The position numbers and the translations under genes were made by a program. A DNA stretch of 64,000 nucleotides, taken from positions 1 through 64,000 of the forward strand of contig JAGBRL010000069.1 of assembly GCA_017632345.1 (NCBI GenBank), read 5' to 3'. Shown here piece after piece: positions 1 through 8,300 of the stretch. Under the pieces are notes generated by a model that saw nothing but the letters and a program-made list of their open reading frames with translations, was not told the DNA's origin and did not search any database. The first letter of the stretch is position 1. The number at the start of each line of letters is the position of its first letter. The stretch comes from Paludibacteraceae bacterium. GTDB taxonomy: Bacteria > Bacteroidota > Bacteroidia > Bacteroidales > Paludibacteraceae.

Positions 1-632
1 GCGACAGTGTGGAGGTGGATGTCGGCTCGTTCCTGAATACTTTGGACAAGTTTGAGTCGAAGGACGATGTGTTCACTTATCAGATTCACTTGGGTTACTT
101 GAACTATAATTTTGAAGAACAAACTTGCTGCATCCCCAACGAGGAGGTTCGGCAAGAGTGGGTGCGTTCTGTCAAATTGAGTCCCGACTACAAGAAACTG
201 ATGGAGATTATCAACGCCTCCAAGAAGCTTCTCGACGCAACCGTCGAAGGCAATGAAGATGCAGTGGCAAAGGCTCTCGACGCCGCCCACACAGAGGTAA
301 CCAACCCGCTGACTTACAATGACGAGCATTGCTTCCAAAGCGCTATCTGTTTGGCGTACTTTTACGCCAACACCCGCTACACACTCTTCAAAGAGCTGCC
401 AACTGGCAAAGGATATGCAGATTTGGTTTTGATACCGTATCTGCCCAATATTCCGGCAATGGTGATAGAGTTAAAACACAACAAAAGCGCAGGAAGCGCC
501 TTGCAGCAGATAAAGGATAAAAACTATTGTCAAGCACTCAACAACTACAAAGGAGATTTGCTTTTCGTGGGCGTAAATTACGACGAGAAAACTAAGGAAC
601 ACAGTTGCAAGATTGAGCGGCTGGTGAACTGA
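1..632 (+). CDS. C-terminal part of an AAA-ATPase-like / PD-(D/E)XK nuclease-superfamily protein (5' truncated by window)
   Basis: The reading frame is open from the window edge (codons from base 3) to a TGA at 630-632, so the start lies outside. The visible 209 or so residues look like the C-terminal PD-(D/E)XK domain of proteins with an N-terminal AAA-like module, which are abundant in Bacteroidetes. The region D-D-V-F-T-Y-Q-I-H-L-G-Y-L followed by IPNEEVR is typical of the linker. Further on, GKGYADLVLIPY and MVIELKHNKSA give the Asp...Glu-x-Lys nuclease-like signature. The biological role of the family is not established; it is often annotated as DUF1703 or a putative transposase-related nuclease. 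The gene ends in a bidirectional hairpin shared with the convergent gene downstream. Confidence 0.8.
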   Translation, partial: DSVEVDVGSFLNTLDKFESKDDVFTYQIHLGYLNYNFEEQTCCIPNEEVRQEWVRSVKLSPDYKKLMEIINASKKLLDATVEGNEDAVAKALDAAHTEVTNPLTYNDEHCFQSAICLAYFYANTRYTLFKELPTGKGYADLVLIPYLPNIPAMVIELKHNKSAGSALQQIKDKNYCQALNNYKGDLLFVGVNYDEKTKEHSCKIERLVN

Positions 633-714
633 CAAAAAGGTTAAAATTACATACGGAGACCTGCTGCAGAAATAAAAAATACGTTGCAAATCTTCATAAA
701 TTCGCAAAACAAAA

Positions 715-736
715 AAGGCTGTCCTAAGACAGCCTT
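715..736. terminator. Bidirectional hairpin terminator
   Basis: A perfect 9-bp stem (715-723 with 728-736) with a 4-nt loop sits between two convergent genes. An A-run precedes it and T/A-rich sequence follows, so it can serve transcripts from both sides. Confidence 0.75.
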
Positions 737-747
737 GTAAAAAATCA

Positions 748-1041
748 TTAGTTCACTTTAATTCTGCTAGTTTCCTTGCCGATTCTCACAATGTAGATAC
801 CAGGTTTCAAATCCAACCTCAATTCACGTTCATCTTCTGAAATTTCGGCACGGAAAACAACAACCCCCACCATGTTGGTAATCTCCAGCACAGCCTTCTG
901 TTCTGATGTTCTCAATACATGAGCATCATTACTAGTCTTCAAGCATACGCTATAGACTGCAGAATCCTCTGCATAGGCAGAGCCTCCCAACAGCAGCAAT
1001 GCGACAGCCGAAACTGATAAAAATCGTAATAATCTACTCAT
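748..1041 (-). CDS. Small secreted protein with a T9SS sorting-domain-like C-terminus
   Basis: This 97-residue protein has a clear signal peptide (residues 1-24, hydrophobic core VALLLLGGSAYA, probable cleavage after AYA). The mature part of about 70 residues reads like an isolated Por-type C-terminal sorting domain: EITNMVGVVVFRAEI, then LRLDLKPGIYIVRIG, and a final KETSRIKVN strand. In known type IX cargo this fold sits at the end of large proteins. Here almost nothing else is present, so the gene could be a fragment of a former cargo gene or a genuine mini-protein. It has its own promoter box. Assignment to the T9SS family is inferred from the pattern; the function is unknown. Confidence 0.7.
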   Translation of the reverse strand: MSRLLRFLSVSAVALLLLGGSAYAEDSAVYSVCLKTSNDAHVLRTSEQKAVLEITNMVGVVVFRAEISEDERELRLDLKPGIYIVRIGKETSRIKVN

Positions 1042-1069
1042 TTGCCTCTATAATGTATTGTTATCTCCG

Positions 1070-1077
1070 CAAAGATA
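1070..1077 (-). promoter_or_regulatory. Bacteroidetes -7 box (TATCTTTG) for the small secreted protein
   Basis: TATCTTTG on the minus strand matches the TAnnTTTG consensus, 28 nt upstream of the ATG. A TTTG lies further upstream near 1095-1098. Confidence 0.6.
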
Positions 1078-1175
1078 AGCAAATCAATCTAAAACAAAAA
1101 AAAATCAGCAACTTTTTTATCATCAGACACAATAATATATATAAAAATCAGTTTCCGTGCGTCAAAAAAGCATAA

Positions 1176-3350
1176 TCACACACGCTCAACGCTCTTCACT
1201 CCCTTGACAGCCTTTATCTTTTTGACAAGTCCGTTAAGAGCCTTTGTATCATTAACCATAACGGTTATGTTACCTTGGAAAAGGCCGTCAACAGAATCCA
1301 CAGAAATAGAGCGGGTGGTCACATTAGACTCTTTTTGTATAAGCGACGTTATATTGGTCACGATACCAATATCATCATTTCCCACAACACGCAGCGTGCA
1401 AGCGTACAGGCTGTCGGACTTGCCCGTCCACAGAGCCTTTACAAACCGATAACCAAACCTCGACATCATCTGAGGCGCATTAGGGCAATCGCTTTTATGA
1501 ATCTTTATTCCGCCGCGAGCAGATATAAACCCGAAGATTTCATCTCCAAAAATAGGATTGCAGCACTTAGCAAGCGAATACTCCACCCCTCTGAGGTGGT
1601 CGATAATCAGCACATCATCCCTGCCCGACTTCTCTTCGAGATCAGACACATGCTCAAAGCCCTCCGCACTTCTGACCTCCGTCTCCGCAGCCTGCGAGCC
1701 TCTCTTCTCTATATCAAGATAAAGTTCCTTAACCTTTTGGAGGTCGAGTCTCTCGTCTGCCAAGTCCTGAAAGAAATCGGTCGTCGTTTTGTAGCCAATC
1801 TTCTTCGCAAGTTTCGTAATTAGCGTTTCATCATACTCAATCTTCCAGTTTTTCAGTCTGCGCTTCAGGAGTTCCTTTCCAAGTTCAAGATTAGCAGCCT
1901 CCTCCTCTCTCAGAATCTGCTTTATCTTAGTCTTAGCCTTGGTAGTGTTGACAATAGAGAGCCACTCCTTCCTTGGCTTCTGCGACTGCGAAGAGAGCAC
2001 CTCCACTTGGTCGCCGTTGCTCAGCACCTGCCTTATAGTAGCGTTCTTTCCGTTAATTCTAGCCCCCACGCACCTGGCGCCTAGATTAGAGTGAATCTGA
2101 AAAGCGAAGTCCAGCACAGTAGCCCCCTTAGGCAACTTGAACAGGTCACCTTTAGGAGTAAACACAAACACCTCCTTATTGTACAGATTAAGCTTAAAAT
2201 CATCAATATAGTCAACCGAGCTTGTTTCCGGATTCTCCAGCACCTCCCTCACGTTAGCGAGCCACATATCAAAATCCGTCTCACCTTTCACCCCCTTATA
2301 CTTAAAATGAGCGGCAAGACCCTTCTCCGCAACCACATCCATCCTTTCCGTCCTGATCTGCACCTCCACCCATTTTCCGCCGGGACCCATCACAGTGGTG
2401 TGCAACGACTCGTAGCCGTTGGACTTAGGGATAGAGAGCCAGTCGCGAAGTCTTTTAGGATTAGGCTGATACATATCCGCCACAATCGAATACACCTGCC
2501 AGCACTCCGCATGTTCACGATCCAAAGGCGTGTCTAGAATGATTCGGATGGCGAACAAGTCATAAATATTCTCGAACTTTGTATTCTGCTTGCGCATTTT
2601 GTTCCATATAGAATATATAGACTTGGTACGTCCCTTTATAGAAAACTTGAAGCCCTCCGCCTCCAGCTTCTCCTTCAGCGGACCTATAAACTCGCTTATG
2701 TATTTGTCTCTCGAACGCTTTGTCTCGTTCAGTTTCGATGCAATCTCCTTATAAATGTCTCTGCTGACACACTTCATCGAAAGGTCTTCCAGTTCTGACT
2801 TTATCTTATACAAGCCCAGACGGTGGGCCAGCGGAGCGTAAAGATACGAAGCCTCCTGCGCTATTTTCTGCTGCTCTTCCGCATCGAACAGATGCAAGTT
2901 TCGCATCAGATAAAGCCGGTCGCAAATCATGATAATGATAACGCGTATATCACGAGCGAGCACCAGCAGCAGCTTACGGAAATTTTCCGTCTCCACAAAC
3001 TTATGCTTTCTGTAAAGTTCATGCGCCTTAATCAGCCCGTCAACAATGACGGTCACCTGCTGCGGAAACTTAGCCTGCACCTCTTCGTACGTGCAGAATC
3101 CCGACTCAACCGCCTCATAGATAATCTTGCTCATCACAGCCACCTTCCCCAAGTTTGCGTCTTCGACAAGGATAAGCGCCGTGCTGACAGCCTTCAGCAT
3201 CTTATCCAAGGCCACAGCCTCGTCAATCCCGGCCTTGCTCTCCTTGAACACAGCCCGTACGGCTGCAATCTCCCCGGCCTCAAACATTCCGTCAGACAGG
3301 CGCAGCACTTTCCTGTACTTATCTATGAAATCATGTTTCCTCTCGTTCAT
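1176..3350 (-). CDS. relA: RelA/SpoT-family (p)ppGpp synthetase with a degenerate hydrolase domain
   Basis: The protein is 724 residues, the usual length of long RSH proteins. Order of parts: an N-terminal HD-like region (about 40-200), a synthetase domain (about 235-355; GRTKSIYSIWNKM, RIILDTP, SNGYESLHTTV), TGS (about 395-455; VFTPKGDLFKLPKGATVLDF), a helical/zinc-finger-like region with CCNP, and an ACT domain (about 650-724). The HD motif expected near residue 75 is absent (VMSKIIYEAV), and the later motif reads CDRLYLMR instead of ADRLHNMR. The hydrolase site is therefore probably dead and the enzyme should be a ribosome-linked ppGpp synthetase. A second, bifunctional RSH would be expected elsewhere in the genome. 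It is divergent from the ECF sigma gene. Confidence 0.88.
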   Translation of the reverse strand: MNERKHDFIDKYRKVLRLSDGMFEAGEIAAVRAVFKESKAGIDEAVALDKMLKAVSTALILVEDANLGKVAVMSKIIYEAVESGFCTYEEVQAKFPQQVTVIVDGLIKAHELYRKHKFVETENFRKLLLVLARDIRVIIIMICDRLYLMRNLHLFDAEEQQKIAQEASYLYAPLAHRLGLYKIKSELEDLSMKCVSRDIYKEIASKLNETKRSRDKYISEFIGPLKEKLEAEGFKFSIKGRTKSIYSIWNKMRKQNTKFENIYDLFAIRIILDTPLDREHAECWQVYSIVADMYQPNPKRLRDWLSIPKSNGYESLHTTVMGPGGKWVEVQIRTERMDVVAEKGLAAHFKYKGVKGETDFDMWLANVREVLENPETSSVDYIDDFKLNLYNKEVFVFTPKGDLFKLPKGATVLDFAFQIHSNLGARCVGARINGKNATIRQVLSNGDQVEVLSSQSQKPRKEWLSIVNTTKAKTKIKQILREEEAANLELGKELLKRRLKNWKIEYDETLITKLAKKIGYKTTTDFFQDLADERLDLQKVKELYLDIEKRGSQAAETEVRSAEGFEHVSDLEEKSGRDDVLIIDHLRGVEYSLAKCCNPIFGDEIFGFISARGGIKIHKSDCPNAPQMMSRFGYRFVKALWTGKSDSLYACTLRVVGNDDIGIVTNITSLIQKESNVTTRSISVDSVDGLFQGNITVMVNDTKALNGLVKKIKAVKGVKSVERV

Positions 3351-3381
3351 AAGCTCCTTTTTTTAGTTCCGTAAAGTTATG

Positions 3382-3389
3382 CAAAAATA
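3382..3389 (-). promoter_or_regulatory. Putative -7 box (TATTTTTG) for the RSH gene
   Basis: TATTTTTG on the minus strand fits TAnnTTTG and lies 31 nt upstream of the ATG, in the short divergent region shared with the sigma factor gene. Confidence 0.45.
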
Positions 3390-3428
3390 TTTTTTTTCGC
3401 TAACTTGCGCCGTCATTAATTTTGAACA

Positions 3429-3977
3429 ATGCACAAATTAAGAGAAGAAGATCTGTTCGATGCCCTTCGCGACCCCAAAAGGCGTAGCGAAGCGTTTGGC
3501 GTTGTTGTCAAGACACACTCCAAACAGCTCTACTGGCTAATCAGAAAAATGGTTCTTTCTCATGACGATGCGAACGACGTTCTGCAAAACACGTTCCTAA
3601 AGGCGTGGCGCGGACTGGACAACTTCAGGGGCGACTCAAAAATATCAACATGGCTGCACCACATAGCCATCAACGAAACTCTGTCGTTCCTCTCCTCTTC
3701 CGAAGCGAAAAACAAGTCGGACCTCTCTCTAGAAGACTCTATGGTCCAGAATCTTGCCAGCGACGAATACTTCTCCGGAGACGAGCTGCAGCTGAAACTG
3801 CAAAGAGCCATACTCTCGCTGCCTCCGAAACAGAGGCTTGTGTTCAACATGAAATATTTCGAAGGACGAAAATACGAGGAGATGGAGGAGATTCTTGGCA
3901 CATCGGTTGGGGCGCTGAAAGCCTCTTATCATCATGCGGTGAAAAAAATTAAAGATTTTATTCTCAACGAAAATTAA
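3429..3977 (+). CDS. ECF-type RNA polymerase sigma factor
   Basis: This 182-residue protein has the two-domain layout of ECF sigma factors. Region 2 is at about 20-90, with the conserved DANDVLQNTFLKAWRGL and ISTWLHHIAINETLSFL. Region 4 is at about 120-178, with LSLPPKQRLVFNMKYFEGRKYEEMEEILG and a recognition helix VGALKASYHHAVKKIK. There is no extra domain. It heads a unit with a short membrane protein and a CpxP-like secreted protein, which is a common sigma/anti-sigma/sensor arrangement. The regulated genes cannot be read from the sequence. The ATG at 3429 lies only a few bases after a TAATTTTG, which is too close to be its own promoter. Confidence 0.9.
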   Translation: MHKLREEDLFDALRDPKRRSEAFGVVVKTHSKQLYWLIRKMVLSHDDANDVLQNTFLKAWRGLDNFRGDSKISTWLHHIAINETLSFLSSSEAKNKSDLSLEDSMVQNLASDEYFSGDELQLKLQRAILSLPPKQRLVFNMKYFEGRKYEEMEEILGTSVGALKASYHHAVKKIKDFILNEN

Positions 3978-4006
3978 ACTTTGGACGCTTTTTTCAATCT
4001 AAAATA

Positions 4007-4048
4007 GCAAAGGCGCAAAAGCAAAGAAAAACGGCCGGAAGCCTTTGC
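4007..4048 (+). other. Inverted repeat between the sigma factor gene and its downstream neighbour
   Basis: GCAAAGGC (4007-4014) and GCCTTTGC (4041-4048) form an 8-bp perfect stem with a 26-nt loop in the 111-bp gap. It could be an mRNA processing or attenuating hairpin. No T-run follows. Confidence 0.35.
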
Positions 4049-4088
4049 AAAGACTGTAAAGCGACACAAAACTCACAAAACAAAAGAC

Positions 4089-4415
4089 ATGAAACAAAAC
4101 GAAGACATATTAGGAAATTGCCCGGACGCTGAGAAAATCTTCAGAGTTCCGGACGGCTACTTTGAGAGTTTTGCAAAACTGATGGACGAGAAAACTGCAG
4201 AGACAGACACCAAGCAGCACGGACGCATGGTTTTAGCCAACTGGTGGAAGCCAGTTTCTGTCGCCGCGTCTATAGCTGCTGCAATAGTCTGCACGTCACT
4301 GTACATCAACGAAAAGCATGAGGAGGAACTTATGCTGACAATCGAACACGAAACGCTCTACTCTCAACTGGAAGACTTGGAAATAATTGACTATTTAGCA
4401 TCAGAGGAGGATTGA
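4089..4415 (+). CDS. Putative anti-sigma factor, single-pass membrane protein
   Basis: This 108-residue protein has an acidic cytoplasmic N-terminus containing FRVPDGYFESF, a phrase common in Bacteroidetes proteins encoded beside ECF sigma factors. One transmembrane segment follows (about residues 54-76; KPVSVAASIAAAIVCTSLYI), then a short acidic outer tail. No zinc-binding anti-sigma motif is visible. It lies 111 bp after the sigma gene and 3 bp before a CpxP-like gene. The anti-sigma role is inferred from position and topology only. Confidence 0.6.
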   Translation: MKQNEDILGNCPDAEKIFRVPDGYFESFAKLMDEKTAETDTKQHGRMVLANWWKPVSVAASIAAAIVCTSLYINEKHEEELMLTIEHETLYSQLEDLEIIDYLASEED

Positions 4416-4418
4416 CGA

Positions 4419-4871
4419 ATGAGAAAGACTTTTTTACTTTTTACAGCGCTCGCTTCTTACTGCTCCTGCCTTTTCGCCAACTTCCCAGACAAAGAGAAAT
4501 TTGCCGAAATGCTGGACGAAAGGAACGAATACATACTTTCCAACATCGGACTTACGCAGGATGAAATGGAGGCCTTCGCCCCTGTTTACAAAGAGTACCA
4601 GCTCAAGAGAATGGAACTTTACGGAGGTCACAGGCTGAACAGATGCGCACAGCCCGACCAGCAGGAGGCGTATTTCGAAGAGTTGTCAGAAAGCGAATGC
4701 CAGACACTTAATGAAAGATATATGCAGAACAAAGTGAAAAGAGCCGAGCTGGATTTCTCTTTCTATCAAAAATTTAAAACGATAATTTCTGAAAAGAAGA
4801 TTTTCAAACTATACAGCCTTGAAAAAAAGTATAAAAAAGAGCTGTTGAAACAGGTAAAAGAAAAACGCTAA
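4419..4871 (+). CDS. CpxP/Spy-like periplasmic protein
   Basis: This 150-residue protein has a signal peptide (about 1-20, ending CLFAN). The mature part is almost wholly helical and charged, with the pattern IGLTQDEMEAFAPVYKEYQLKRMEL. This matches the 'LTxxQ...F.P.Y..Y' arrangement of CpxP/Spy/heavy-metal-sensor-like proteins that often pair with Bacteroidetes ECF sigma factors. It starts 3 bp after the putative anti-sigma gene, so the two are probably translationally coupled. A likely role is periplasmic stress sensing or chaperoning that feeds back on the sigma factor; this is an inference. Confidence 0.6.
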   Translation: MRKTFLLFTALASYCSCLFANFPDKEKFAEMLDERNEYILSNIGLTQDEMEAFAPVYKEYQLKRMELYGGHRLNRCAQPDQQEAYFEELSESECQTLNERYMQNKVKRAELDFSFYQKFKTIISEKKIFKLYSLEKKYKKELLKQVKEKR

Positions 4872-4895
4872 TAAAACTCCTTATTTTATTTTTGG

Positions 4896-4923
4896 AGGCT
4901 ACCCCTTTCGGTAGCCTTTTTTT
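4896..4923 (+). terminator. Rho-independent terminator of the sigma operon
   Basis: AGGCTACC (4896-4903) pairs with GGTAGCCT (4910-4917) around a CCTTTC loop, followed by a run of seven T. Confidence 0.9.
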
Positions 4924-5140
4924 CTTGCTCTACGTCACTCCCCTGCTTTCAAATCATAAAAAGCGCTGCGTTAAAAACGGGAACAAAGCCCGACAAACAT
5001 TAGCAAAAAAAACAATACCAGTCCTCAAAAAGCAAAAAAGCCCTTCTCCGCTACATTTTTTTCAAAAAAAATCCATGAAACAAGAATACCCCTTCAGCCC
5101 TCTAAACATCGGCATTCCTCACATTCTCAAACAGTAAAGT

Positions 5141-5175
5141 TATGAAAAATGTTACATAAAAGTATGAAAAATGTT
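5141..5175 (+). repeat. Pair of direct repeats (TATGAAAAATGTT) upstream of the CotH gene promoter
   Basis: TATGAAAAATGTT occurs at 5141-5153 and again at 5163-5175. The start-to-start distance is 22 bp (about two helical turns), 35 bp upstream of the -7 box. The spacing suits an activator or repressor binding as a dimer; the regulator is unknown. Confidence 0.5.
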
Positions 5176-5209
5176 GCGCAGAAAGCAAGTTCATATCAAA
5201 AACTTTTCT

Positions 5210-5217
5210 TATATTTG
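5210..5217 (+). promoter_or_regulatory. Bacteroidetes -7 box (TATATTTG) for the CotH gene
   Basis: This perfect TAnnTTTG match lies 89 nt upstream of the ATG at 5307. Confidence 0.65.
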
Positions 5218-5306
5218 CAAGCGTAACATTTTGGCATTCAAACCAAAAGTCACGCAACAGATATTTGGTTGCATTTAAAGTATAAATATTTCAAGGGGAA
5301 TTTGTC

Positions 5307-8300
5307 ATGAAAAGCAAATTTTTATTAGTTTTTTTTGCCTCTCTGTTTTTTGCGCAGTCTCACGCATCGGTCGTGATAAACGAGGTAATGGTTAAAAATG
5401 TTTCCGCTGTAGTAAACGACGACTTCAATTATGTCGGCTGGGTTGAACTTCACAACACCGGCAATGATTCTGCAGACGTGTCCAACTACTATTTCTCTGA
5501 CGAGAAGAACGACGCTTTCAAGTGGGAAATAAAGGCTGGCGGACGTCTTATCGCTCCTAACGGCTTTGCCGTATTCTATTTCGACGAACTGGACAAGGAT
5601 TTTCATGCCAACTTCAAACTTGACGCAGACGGAGGTGTCATCTATCTAATCGACAACCAAGGAAATGTCTCAGACGAAGTTAAATATCCAGCACCTTTCA
5701 GAAACGCATCTTACGGACGCTTGACTGACGGTTCCGGAGAGTTCGCCACATTGTCGGCTTCATCTCCGAACACAACAAACGCAGGAGCTTCCGCATGCTC
5801 TTCGCAAGCCGCCAAGCCTGTATTCAGCGTTCAGTCTGGCTTCTACAAAAGCGAGCTGTCTGTTTCTATCATGTCAGAAACCACAGGTGCCAAGATTTAC
5901 TACTCTACAGACGGTTCAGAGCCAAGCGCCGACAAATCAGCTCTGTACGAAGGCGAAATCAAGATTTCAAAAACAACTCCTCTGCGCGCAATAGCAGTAA
6001 CGGAAGGCGCTGTGCCGAGCGAAATAGCTACCGCCTCTTACTTCATCAACTCGCGCGAGGTAAAACTGCCGGTGGTCTCGATTGTCTCGGACTCGCTGCA
6101 CCTTTACGACGAAGAGCTGGGCATGCTCGTTGCGGGCGTGAACGGTTCTGCGGTTCCGTCTCACTGCTCCGGACCTGACAGTTATGCTAACTATTGGAAC
6201 GACTGGGACAGAGCTGCAAACTTTGAATATTTCAACATGGACAAAGAGCCTATGATTAATCAGGAGGTCAAAATAGGCAACTTTGGGGCATGTTCGAGAA
6301 CTAAGTTCGTGAAGTCTATCAAGGTCAACACATCAAAAGTGTTCGGCAATAACAAAATCAACTGCCCTTTCTTTCCCGAAAAGCCAAACCTGAAGTGCAA
6401 AAGCGTTGTGCTTCGAAACTCAGGAAACGACTTCGGACGAAGCTATTTGCGCGACGCTTTTATGCAGTCTTTGCTTATAGACCGTGTTGACATCGACCAC
6501 CAGGCTTATCAGCCGTCGGTTGTGTTCATCAACGGAAATTACTACGGAATGCTCAACATTCGTGAACGCTCTAACAAGGATTTTATCTATGCAAATCACG
6601 GACTGGACGAAGATGAGTTTGTCATTATAGAAGGCTCTGGCAAGTCTAGCGAAGATGAGGCGTACAGAGAACTTATTGCCATCCTTGAAAGCGACAGCGT
6701 AAACACAGACGCTGCTTTTGAGAGAATAAACGAGCTTGTAGATATTGATGAGACGTTGAACTACTTTATGGCTCAGATTTACTACGCAAACACAGACTGG
6801 CCGGGCGGCAACATCAAGTGCTGGAGAAAGAATGACGGCGGTAAGTTCCGATACATTCTTTATGACACAGACTTCGGTTACTCTCTGTACAACGCGAATT
6901 ACAGCACAAACGGATTTTCTCAGGCTTCTAAAAACCCTGTATTTGCAGGTCTGATGAAGAACGACGCCATAAAGAGCATCTTGGCAAACAAGTTCGTTGT
7001 GCATCTTGCTTCTACTTTTGAGTCTGGCCGTGCAATTTCCCTGCTTGAAGAGATGGCTGACGCGATAGAGCCCGAAGCTCTTATATACGCCGACTATTTG
7101 AGCAAAAACCACAGAATTGAGAAGGGTTGGGAGACGGACATCTTAGACATGGAATCTTTCGCGCAGAATCGTCCTAAAAACATCTACAGCCAAATGAGCT
7201 CTTTCTTCGGTCTTGGCAAACAGGTCAAAGTTGATATGTCTTCAAATATCGAAAATGCTAAGTTCCGATTAAACAAGGAGGCTTGCGCTTTAGACCTTGC
7301 GTCTTTCAGCGACTTTGTCAACAGAGGCGTTGATTTCGAAACGTTGCCTGTCGAAGGCTACTTGTTCAAACAATGGGAAGTCATCTCCGAAAAGAAACTT
7401 TTTGGCAATAATGAATATTGGAACTATTGCGACGAAACGGGTGTGGATACAACCACATGGAAAAACAGGAGCGGAGCTTCCAAGTGGGAAAACGTCCAGG
7501 CTGTAATTGGCTACTCCGGCACAAACACAAACAAGGACAAACTGACTACAGACTTGACTAGAGAGAAGATGGCAAACTCCATCACAACTTATTTCAACAA
7601 GGTTGTTAATGTGGAAAACGCATCTAACATAAAAACAGTTTTCTTTAATCTCACTTATAACGACGGGGCTGTTGTTTATGTCAACGGAACTGAAGTGCAC
7701 CGCGTGAATATGAAGACTGGAGACGTTTACCAGACCACTCCTGCTATGTCAGACTGCTTTACTAGCCTCAAAACCTCTACTTTCGAGGTTAGTGGCGACG
7801 TGTTCATAAATGGAGAAAACGTTATTGCGGTTGAACTGCATCAGAAGAAGCCTAACACTTCAGGAATGTTCTTTGACATGTATGCTAACTTCACGGAGAT
7901 TGAACCTGAAGTGGAAATCGTCACGAACAATATTCTCTCTATAATCCTTAAAGGAAACACGGAAATCAAGGCTGTGTTTGAGAAAGACGAAAGCTACAAG
8001 CCGACGGAAACCCCTCTTTACATCAACGAGGTTTGCGCTTCTAACAACGTGTTTGTGGACGAGGCTTACGAGGACGAAGACTGGATCGAGATCTACAACG
8101 CGTCTGACAAAGACATCGACCTTGGCGGTCTGTTTATCTCTGACGACTTGACAAATCTGCGCAAATTCCGGATTGCAGATTCTGTTCCGGCTTTGACTAC
8201 CGTTCCGGCTCGCGGATACATATCGCTTTGGGCCGACAAGGAGACTGAGCAGGGTGTGACTCACCTTGGTTTTGAGCTGCCTAAGGGTCGTTCGCAAACC

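Larger units (their letters stand above)
4924..5306 (+). other. Intergenic region upstream of the CotH-protein gene
   Basis: About 380 bp without a credible gene. The first 200 bp are featureless A-rich sequence. The last part holds a pair of 13-bp direct repeats (5141-5175) and a -7 box (5210-5217), followed by an 89-nt leader. Confidence 0.5.

Noticed and set aside
3417..3424. TAATTTTG immediately before the ECF sigma ATG
   Set aside because: The predicted transcription start would fall inside the coding region, so it is probably chance.
4892..5137. 81-codon plus-strand ORF after the CpxP-like gene
   Set aside because: Its beginning is the terminator hairpin and T-run. The rest is low-complexity Lys/Pro/Ser sequence without a domain or promoter.
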